This document shows, in pieces, positions 59,420 through 64,000 of a stretch of 64,000 nt of DNA. The notes under the pieces were generated by a model, which was not told the origin of the DNA, did no database searches, and worked only from the letters and a program-made list of their open reading frames with translations. The stretch lies in assembly GCF_022811605.1 (NCBI RefSeq), contig NZ_CP094533.1, positions 3,348,001 through 3,412,000 of the forward strand, given 5' to 3'. A program made the position numbers and the translations under genes. The DNA is from Agromyces soli (GTDB lineage: Bacteria; Actinomycetota; Actinomycetes; Actinomycetales; Microbacteriaceae). Position 1 is the stretch's first letter, and each line of letters opens with the position of its first letter.

Positions 59420-60415
59420 ATGCGGATCGGGATCATCGGCGCGGGCGCGCTCGGCGGCACCTTCGCCGCGCTGCTCGCCCGCTCGGGCCACGAGGTCGAG
59501 GTGACCGCGCGGGGCGCCGGGCTCGAGGCGATCCGCGCGGGCGGCATCCGCCTGTCCGGCGGCTACGGCGAGGCCGCCGTGCAGGTCGAGGCGAACCCCC
59601 GGCTCACCCGTCGCCCCGAGCTCGTGCTCGTGTGCACGAAGGCGCAGGATGCCGAGGCCGCGATCGCCGCGAACGCCGAGCTGATCGCCGGCCTGCCGCT
59701 CGTCGTCGTGCAGAACGGCCTCGACGGCGTCGCCACGGCCGAGCGGCTGCTGCCCGGCACGCCGTGCTTCGGCGTGCTGTCGATCATCGCCGCGAACTAC
59801 ACCGAGCCGGGCGTCGTGCGCGTGACGACGACGGCCACGAGCTACCTCGGCCGCGGCGAGGGCCCGGCCGACGCCGAGAGCCGGCGCATCGCGGCGCTGC
59901 TCAGCGACGCCGTACCGGTCGTCGCGATCGGCAACTTCCGCGGCGCGCAGTGGTCGAAGCTCGTCGTCAACATGGTGAACGCGGTGCCGGCGATTCTGGG
60001 CCGCCCCGTGCAGGACGTCCTCCGGCACGGACCGACCCGCCGGGTCGTCGCCCGCTCGATGCGCGAGACCGTGCGGGTGGGCGTCGCCCGCGGCGTGCGA
60101 TTCGGCGCTCTGCAGGGCCTCGGCGATCGTCGGCTGCGGTGCTTCGCCGCACTCCCGGTGGCGCTCGGCCAGGCGCTGCCGTGGCTGATGGGCGTGCGCA
60201 TGGGGCGGGTGCCGAACCTCGGTTCCACCCAGCAGAGCCTCCGCCGCGGGCAGCCGACCGAGGTCGACCACCTGAACGGCGCGGTCGTGCGCGAGGCGGC
60301 CGCGGTCGGGCTCACGGCCCCCGTGAACGCCGCGCTCGTCGAGCTGGTGCACCGGGTCGAACGCGCCGGCGCACCGCTCGGCGAGTCCGAGCTGCTCGCG
60401 GCCATCCCGAGCTGA
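59420..60415 (+). CDS. 2-dehydropantoate 2-reductase family (ketopantoate reductase)
   Basis: 331 residues. RIGIIGAGALGGTFAALLARSGHEVEVTARG NADP-binding fold, CTKAQDAEAAI, VVVQNGLDG, and the ApbA C-terminal helical domain with WSKLVVNMVNAVPAILG (catalytic Lys) and PTEVDHLNGAVVREAAAVG. Reduces ketopantoate to pantoate for CoA, or a related 2-oxoacid. Longer and more divergent than PanE proper, so specificity is open. TACGCT 6 nt before the ATG; divergent from truB. Confidence 0.87.
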   Translation: MRIGIIGAGALGGTFAALLARSGHEVEVTARGAGLEAIRAGGIRLSGGYGEAAVQVEANPRLTRRPELVLVCTKAQDAEAAIAANAELIAGLPLVVVQNGLDGVATAERLLPGTPCFGVLSIIAANYTEPGVVRVTTTATSYLGRGEGPADAESRRIAALLSDAVPVVAIGNFRGAQWSKLVVNMVNAVPAILGRPVQDVLRHGPTRRVVARSMRETVRVGVARGVRFGALQGLGDRRLRCFAALPVALGQALPWLMGVRMGRVPNLGSTQQSLRRGQPTEVDHLNGAVVREAAAVGLTAPVNAALVELVHRVERAGAPLGESELLAAIPS

Positions 60416-60442
60416 GCGCGACGCGACGACGCCGGACCCGAC

Positions 60443-60778
60443 TCAGGCGGCCGGGACCGCCGCCGCCTCGAACGAGGCCGTGAGGGCGCGGTGCTCGTCG
60501 TCGCTCAGCGAGTCCCGGAAACGGTCGGCGAGCAGCGCCCACCGGATGGTCGCGAGCGCGGTGTTCCGGCCGCCGGTGTAGCCCACCCGGTCCATGAGCT
60601 CCATGATCTCGTCGGTGAACTCGGCGGAGGCCTGCGCGAACTCGGGGGCGCCGGCGATCGTGACCCGGGCGCGCAGGTAGTCGGCGCTGAAGCGGGCCCG
60701 CTTGGCGGCCTCGTGCGCGACGACGATGCGGTGCAGCTGCTCGGCGTCGAGGCCTGCGAGGCGGTCGGTGGTGGTCAT
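60443..60778 (-). CDS. Hypothetical helical protein
   Basis: 111 residues, mostly alpha-helical and soluble: DRLAGLDAEQLHRIVVAHEAAKRARFSADYLRARVTI, then EFTDEIMELMDRVGYTGGRNTALATIRWALLADRFRDSL. No known family recognised. SD AAAGGA 8 nt before the ATG. Upstream lie a promoter, a 26-codon ORF and a long hairpin, which together could form a regulated leader. The function cannot be inferred. Confidence 0.7.
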   Translation of the reverse strand: MTTTDRLAGLDAEQLHRIVVAHEAAKRARFSADYLRARVTIAGAPEFAQASAEFTDEIMELMDRVGYTGGRNTALATIRWALLADRFRDSLSDDEHRALTASFEAAAVPAA

Positions 60779-60828
60779 GGTCGTGGTCCTTTCTGCGGTC
60801 GGATGGTCGGTGGACGGCGGAGACGGAG

Positions 60829-60859
60829 AACGCCACCCGGTCGTCGACCGGGTGGCGTT
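60829..60859 (-). terminator. Long hairpin in leader of hypothetical gene
   Basis: AACGCCACCCGGTCG at 60829-60843 and its exact reverse complement at 60845-60859, one central base. It lies between the short ORF stop (60879) and the hypothetical gene start (60778) on the minus strand; a terminator or attenuator by position. Confidence 0.6.
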
Positions 60860-60878
60860 GAGCGTCTGGGTGTTCGGC

Positions 60879-60959
60879 TCAGCTGCCTGGCGGTCGGGCG
60901 GGGCGGTCGGGGGTGACGACGCGGTCGCGCAGCGGCGCGTCCGCGGTGCGGTGAACCAT
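60879..60959 (-). CDS. Possible 26-residue leader peptide
   Basis: A short ORF with a good SD (GGAGGG about 8 nt before ATG), reading MVHRTADAPLRDRVVTPDR and then a Pro/Arg-rich end. It is placed between a well-formed promoter and a 31-bp hairpin, typical of a translational attenuator, though it contains no obvious run of one regulatory amino acid apart from five arginines and five prolines. Could equally be a small functional protein or chance. Confidence 0.4.
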   Translation of the reverse strand: MVHRTADAPLRDRVVTPDRPARPPGS

Positions 60960-60998
60960 CACGACTGCCCTCCCTGCAAGATTCCGATTGAACTGACG

Positions 60999-61027
60999 AT
61001 CATCCCAGATTCCCTGGTGAACGGCAA
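60999..61027 (-). promoter_or_regulatory. Sigma-70-like promoter of the leader/hypothetical unit
   Basis: On the minus strand TTGCCG (61022-61027) and GATGAT (60999-61004) are separated by exactly 17 nt. The transcript would start about 30 nt before the 26-codon ORF. Confidence 0.5.
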
Positions 61028-61132
61028 TTCCCGGCGCTGCGTGCGAAGCCGCCTGCCCCGCACCACGCTCCCGCAAGAAATGGACTATGGTGTCCGGAAG
61101 CCCGCCAGCTGACGAAGGGAAGCGAGCTCATC

Positions 61133-61255
61133 ATGGCCGGAAAGTCACCCAAGGCAAGCACGTCGAAGAAGCAGCCTCAGCTCTCGCTGAAGGAGAAGCG
61201 AGCGCAGAAGCGCGAGAAGGCCGACGAGGGCATCGTCAAGGCGCGCAAGCGCTGA
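61133..61255 (+). CDS. Small conserved-type basic protein (40 aa)
   Basis: 40 residues: MAGKSPKASTSKKQPQLSLK, then EKRAQKREKADEG and a terminal KARKR. Strongly basic (13 Lys or Arg in the second half and tail) with a short charged helix. Very similar in look to small actinobacterial proteins of unknown function. A TATGGT box at 61086-61091 may be its -10, and a clear terminator follows at 61263. Likely nucleic-acid or ribosome associated, which is inference. Confidence 0.7.
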   Translation: MAGKSPKASTSKKQPQLSLKEKRAQKREKADEGIVKARKR

Positions 61256-61262
61256 GCGAGCC

Positions 61263-61288
61263 CGGGGGCGGGCGTCCGTCCGCCCCCG
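61263..61288. terminator. Terminator hairpin after the 40-aa gene
   Basis: CGGGGGCGG at 61263-61271 pairs with CCGCCCCCG at 61280-61288 across an 8-nt loop. Between the small basic gene (plus) and the converging P-loop kinase gene. Confidence 0.68.
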
Positions 61289-61356
61289 TCGTCACACCGG
61301 CTCGCCGTCCGGAGCGGGCCGCGACTCAGCCGCGTCCGGTGCGGCCTCGACGCGGC

Positions 61357-61944
61357 TCAGACCGCGCGGGGCCTCGCCGGGTCGGCCAGCTCCACCACCA
61401 CGTCCGCCACCCGCCGCGGGTCGCACCTGGCGTAGGCGATCGCGTCCGCCGGGTCGACCGGATCCCCGGCGATCGCGATCGAGAAGTCCCAGAGCGGACG
61501 CAGCCGGTCCCGCAGCAGGAACCGCCCGTCCAGGAGGAGCAGGGCGTCTTCGGGCCCCGTGAGCCACTTCGGCTCCACCCAGGCATCCCGTCCGACGTCG
61601 CGGACCCGCGTGACGAATCCCGTCGAGCCGGCGAGCCGGAACGGCTCGACGAGCACCCGACGCAGCGCCGACTCGTCGAAGCCGTAGTCGACGTAGCGCG
61701 CGGCGGTGTCCGGGCCGAACGCCGCCTGCGCCTCGCGCGAACGGTGGAAGCCCTCCATGCGCGCCCGGAACACCGTCGCGCCGCGCTCCTCGAGCACCGC
61801 GCCGAGGTCGTCGGCGAACGCGGTCTTGCCCGAGCGCAGCGGCCCGTCGACCGCGACCACCACCCGCCCCCGGGCGGTGCGCAGCTGCACGAGGTCGGCG
61901 AGGTCCCGGAGGAACGTCACTCGCGGGGTCGTCACGAGTCGCAT
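61357..61944 (-). CDS. Uridine kinase-like P-loop protein
   Basis: 195 residues. Walker A GPLRSGKT at 34-41 after VVVAVD, a FRARMEGFHRSREAQAAFG segment matching the substrate-binding DxFH-type region of uridine kinase/phosphoribulokinase-like proteins, and an LLLLDGRFLLRD Walker-B-like strand. Two insertions differ from Udk (for example no clear lid), so the substrate is unknown. TAGGCT lies 6 nt before the ATG (leaderless). Divergent from mutY. Confidence 0.78.
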   Translation of the reverse strand: MRLVTTPRVTFLRDLADLVQLRTARGRVVVAVDGPLRSGKTAFADDLGAVLEERGATVFRARMEGFHRSREAQAAFGPDTAARYVDYGFDESALRRVLVEPFRLAGSTGFVTRVRDVGRDAWVEPKWLTGPEDALLLLDGRFLLRDRLRPLWDFSIAIAGDPVDPADAIAYARCDPRRVADVVVELADPARPRAV

Positions 61945-61996
61945 ACTGCGAGCCTAACCGCCTCGGCCCGCCCCGGCACGGCCTAGGCTCGAGAGG

Positions 61997-62881
61997 ATGC
62001 CACACCCCACCGAGCCGAGCTTCGCCGAGCTCGTCGACGATTGGTTCGCGCACGCCGCGCGCCCCCTGCCGTGGCGTGCCGCCGAGGTGTCGCCCTGGGC
62101 GGTGCTCGTGAGCGAGTTCATGCTCCAGCAGACGCAGGTCTCGCGGGTGCTCCCCCGCTGGACCGCATGGATCGAGCGCTGGCCGACGCCGGCCGCGCTG
62201 GCCGCCGCTCCCCCGGCCGAGGCCGTTCGCGCCTGGGACCGTCTCGGCTACCCCCGGCGCGCGCTCTGGCTGCACGAGGCCGCCACGGAGATCGTGGAGC
62301 GCCACGGCGGCGAGGTCCCGTCCGGCCTCGACGAGCTGCTCGCCCTCAAGGGCATCGGCCCCTACACGGCGCGCGCGATCGCCGCCTTCGCCTTCGGCGA
62401 TCGGCACCCCGTCGTCGACACGAACACCCGTCGGGTGCTCGCCCGCGCGATCGACGGCCGCGCCCATGCCGGCGCCCCCTCCACGGCGCGCGACCTCGCC
62501 GCCATGTCCGCCCAGCTGCCCGTCGAGCGCGCCGCAGCGCGTCGCTTCAACGCCGGGGCGATGGAGCTCGGCGCGACCGTGTGCACGGCGCGCACGCCCG
62601 ACTGCGAGGCGTGCCCGGTGCGCTCGCGCTGCGCCTGGCTCGCCGCCGGCCGCCCGGACGACGGCGCACCGAAGCGTCGGCAGGCCCGCTACGAGGGCTC
62701 AGACCGCCAGGTGCGGGGCATCGTGCTCGCGGAGCTGCGGGCCGCGCACGCCCCCGTCGACCGGGCCCTGCTCGAGACCCGCTGGGCCGACGCCGGACAG
62801 CTCGAGCGTGCGCTCGGCTCGCTCGTCGCCGACGGCCTCGCGGTCGTCGGCGCGGACGGCTACTCCCTCCCGGACGCCTGA
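61997..62881 (+). CDS. mutY: A/G-specific adenine glycosylase
   Basis: 294 residues. HhH glycosylase core with E40 in EFMLQQTQV, LKGIGPYTARAIAAFAFG (K118, GIG hairpin), catalytic D141 in VVDTNTRRVLARA, and a 4Fe-4S loop C196-x6-C203-x2-C206-x5-C212. Removes adenine opposite 8-oxoguanine. It lacks the C-terminal NUDIX-like 8-oxoG recognition domain of about 100 residues; only about 70 residues follow the cluster, a shortened form seen in many actinobacteria. TAGGCT 7 nt before the ATG. Confidence 0.94.
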   Translation: MPHPTEPSFAELVDDWFAHAARPLPWRAAEVSPWAVLVSEFMLQQTQVSRVLPRWTAWIERWPTPAALAAAPPAEAVRAWDRLGYPRRALWLHEAATEIVERHGGEVPSGLDELLALKGIGPYTARAIAAFAFGDRHPVVDTNTRRVLARAIDGRAHAGAPSTARDLAAMSAQLPVERAAARRFNAGAMELGATVCTARTPDCEACPVRSRCAWLAAGRPDDGAPKRRQARYEGSDRQVRGIVLAELRAAHAPVDRALLETRWADAGQLERALGSLVADGLAVVGADGYSLPDA

Positions 62882-62897
62882 ACGGCGGCGGGCGGGA

Positions 62898-63368
62898 TCA
62901 GTCCCGAACGGCGGCGGATGCCTCGTCCTCGTCGTCCTCGTCCTCGTCCACGCGAGGCTTCACGTAGGGGTCGGCCTCCCCGGCGAAGCTCGCGCCCGAG
63001 GCGAGCGCCGTGGTCTCCGCGTCGCGCTCGCGCGCCTCGCGGAGCAGCTCCTCGATGTGCTCGGCGTTCTCGGGGATCGCGTCGGCGATGAACTCGAGCG
63101 ACGGAGTGAGCCGCGCGGTGATGTTGCGACCGACCTCGGTGCGCAGCATCCCGGTCGCCGCCTTGAGGGCGAGCGCCGAGTCGCGACGCTCCTCCTCGGT
63201 GCCGTAGACCGTGTAGAAGATGCTGGCGTGCTGCAGGTCGCCCGTGACGCGGACGTCGGTGATCGTCACGAAGCCGAGGCGCGGGTCCCGCAGCCCCTTC
63301 TCGAGCCGACGTGCGACGATCTCGCGGATGCGGTCCGCCATCTTCCTGGCGCGCTGGGGATCAGCCAT
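62898..63368 (-). CDS. rbfA: Ribosome-binding factor A
   Basis: 156 residues. KH-type RbfA fold (ARKMADRIREIVARRLEKGLRDPRLGFVTITDVRVTGDLQHASIFYTVYG, LRTEVGRNITARLTPSLEFIAD) and an acidic C-terminal tail (VDEDEDDEDEASAA). Acts in late 30S maturation at the 16S 5' end. AAAGGAG precedes the ATG by 11 nt and overlaps the hairpin region after infB. Next in the canonical nusA-infB-rbfA-truB order, but mutY and others separate it from truB. Confidence 0.95.
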   Translation of the reverse strand: MADPQRARKMADRIREIVARRLEKGLRDPRLGFVTITDVRVTGDLQHASIFYTVYGTEEERRDSALALKAATGMLRTEVGRNITARLTPSLEFIADAIPENAEHIEELLREARERDAETTALASGASFAGEADPYVKPRVDEDEDDEDEASAAVRD

Positions 63369-63394
63369 GATGCAGGGTCTCCTTTCGAACGAAA

Positions 63395-63420
63395 GGCCGG
63401 GGCGGCGAACCGCCCCGGCC
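63395..63420 (-). terminator. Hairpin between infB and rbfA
   Basis: GGCCGGGGCGG at 63395-63405 pairs with CCGCCCCGGCC at 63410-63420 across a CGAA loop; minus-strand read-out continues as GGCCTTTCGTTCG. Immediately after the infB stop and before the rbfA ribosome site; an attenuating terminator inside the operon is likely. Confidence 0.72.
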
Positions 63421-63427
63421 GTTTCGA

Positions 63428-64000
63428 TCAGACGCGAGGCTTCTCGCGCAGCTCCACGGTCTCGATCTCGTCGCCGACCTGGATGTCGTTGTACTTGCCG
63501 AGGCCGATACCGCACTCGAAGTCCGTGCGGACCTCGGTGACGTCGTCCTTGAACCGGCGCAGCGACTCGATGGCGAGCCCGTCCGCGAGGACGACGCCGT
63601 CGCGGATGACGCGCGCCTTCGCGTTGCGGGTGATCGTGCCCGAACGGACGATGACACCGGCGATGTTGCCGAACTTCGAGGAGCGGAACACCTCGCGGAT
63701 CTCGGCGACACCCGACTGGACCTCTTCGTACTCGGGCTTGAGCATGCCCTTGAGCGAGTTCTCGATGTCGTCGATCGCGTTGTAGATGACCGAGTAGAAG
63801 CGCACGTCGACGCCCTCGCGGGCGGCGCGCTCGCGCGCCTTCACGTCGGGTCGCACGTTGAAGCCGATCACGATCGCGTTGTCGATGGTGGCCAGGTCGA
63901 TGTCCGACTCCGTGATCGCACCGACGCCGCGGTGCAAGATGCGGAGCTGGACCGAGTCGTCGACCTCGATCTTCATCAGGGACTCCTCGAGCGCCTCCAC
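63428..64000 (-). CDS. infB: Translation initiation factor IF-2, C-terminal part (5' end beyond window)
   Basis: The last 190 residues of IF-2, entering at the window edge: [66 protein letters not shown] (domain IV/C1), and the initiator-tRNA binding C2 domain [38 protein letters not shown] ... [20 protein letters not shown]. The GTPase domain lies upstream in the next window. Catalyses fMet-tRNA placement and subunit joining. Confidence 0.97.
   Translation of the reverse strand: MEALEESLMKIEVDDSVQLRILHRGVGAITESDIDLATIDNAIVIGFNVRPDVKARERAAREGVDVRFYSVIYNAIDDIENSLKGMLKPEYEEVQSGVAEIREVFRSSKFGNIAGVIVRSGTITRNAKARVIRDGVVLADGLAIESLRRFKDDVTEVRTDFECGIGLGKYNDIQVGDEIETVELREKPRV

Noticed and set aside
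1..64000. tRNA, rRNA, CRISPR, prophage or insertion sequences
   Set aside because: I read all gaps: no cloverleaf-like segment, no regularly spaced repeats and no transposase, integrase or phage gene. All gaps over 150 bp are described by leader, hairpin or repeat entries. A tRNAscan or IS search was not possible here.

Overview
The window is a gene-dense stretch of bacterial chromosome with very high GC (roughly 70% or more by eye), strong G/C third-position bias and few gaps. Gene content (Actino-pnp leader candidate upstream of pnp, CE1758/CE1759-type LLM oxidoreductase plus FMN reductase, CGNR zinc-finger protein, S15/PNPase/IF-2 proteins of actinobacterial type, many leaderless starts) points to an actinobacterium, most likely of the family Microbacteriaceae. 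I see no phage, transposase, CRISPR array, rRNA or tRNA; this reads as ordinary chromosomal backbone with several accessory metabolic cassettes.

Layout. 0-13 kb: 3'-truncated pnp (minus), a glycosyltransferase-SGNH hydrolase fusion, dodecin, DedA, an FMN reductase/LLM monooxygenase pair, a GT2 glycosyltransferase, alpha/beta hydrolase, thioredoxin, a second LLM oxidoreductase, an EamA exporter, a CGNR protein and rpsO. 13-24 kb: two CPBP-type membrane proteins, an M4 metallopeptidase with its emfourin-type inhibitor, lysoplasmalogenase, FKBP isomerase, PrsW, a FAD-linked oxidase, an Ada-AlkA repair fusion and an FAH-family hydrolase. 23-32 kb: aspA, then a divergent cassette (permease; glutamine-synthetase-like ligase, class I amidotransferase-type hydrolase, aldehyde dehydrogenase, SDR, FadR-type regulator) that looks like gamma-glutamylation-dependent ethanolamine (or related amine) catabolism. 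32-39 kb: a lipid-linked cluster (glpD-like, TetR, AGPS-like flavoenzyme, diacylglycerol kinase, GMC oxidoreductase) arranged as in the mycobacterial Rv2249c-Rv2252 neighbourhood. 39-50 kb: two convergent nucleobase permeases, a PiT phosphate transporter with a candidate PHO box, NUDIX hydrolase, phosphofructokinase, SNF2 helicase, ZIP transporter, DUF2207 protein and a CsoR/RcnR-family metal sensor. 50-56 kb: deoR-deoC-ALDH-short ALDH, for deoxyribose use. 55-64 kb: MFS transporter, ribF, truB, panE-like reductase, small proteins, mutY, rbfA and the end of infB.

The classical infB-rbfA-truB-ribF-rpsO-pnp series is all on the minus strand in the canonical order, but spread over the entire 64 kb with other genes inserted. 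Gene starts fall into two classes: SD-led genes inside operons, and many first genes with a TANNNT-like box 6-7 nt before the start codon, implying leaderless mRNAs. Convergent gene ends are often separated by strong GC-rich hairpins lacking long T tracts.
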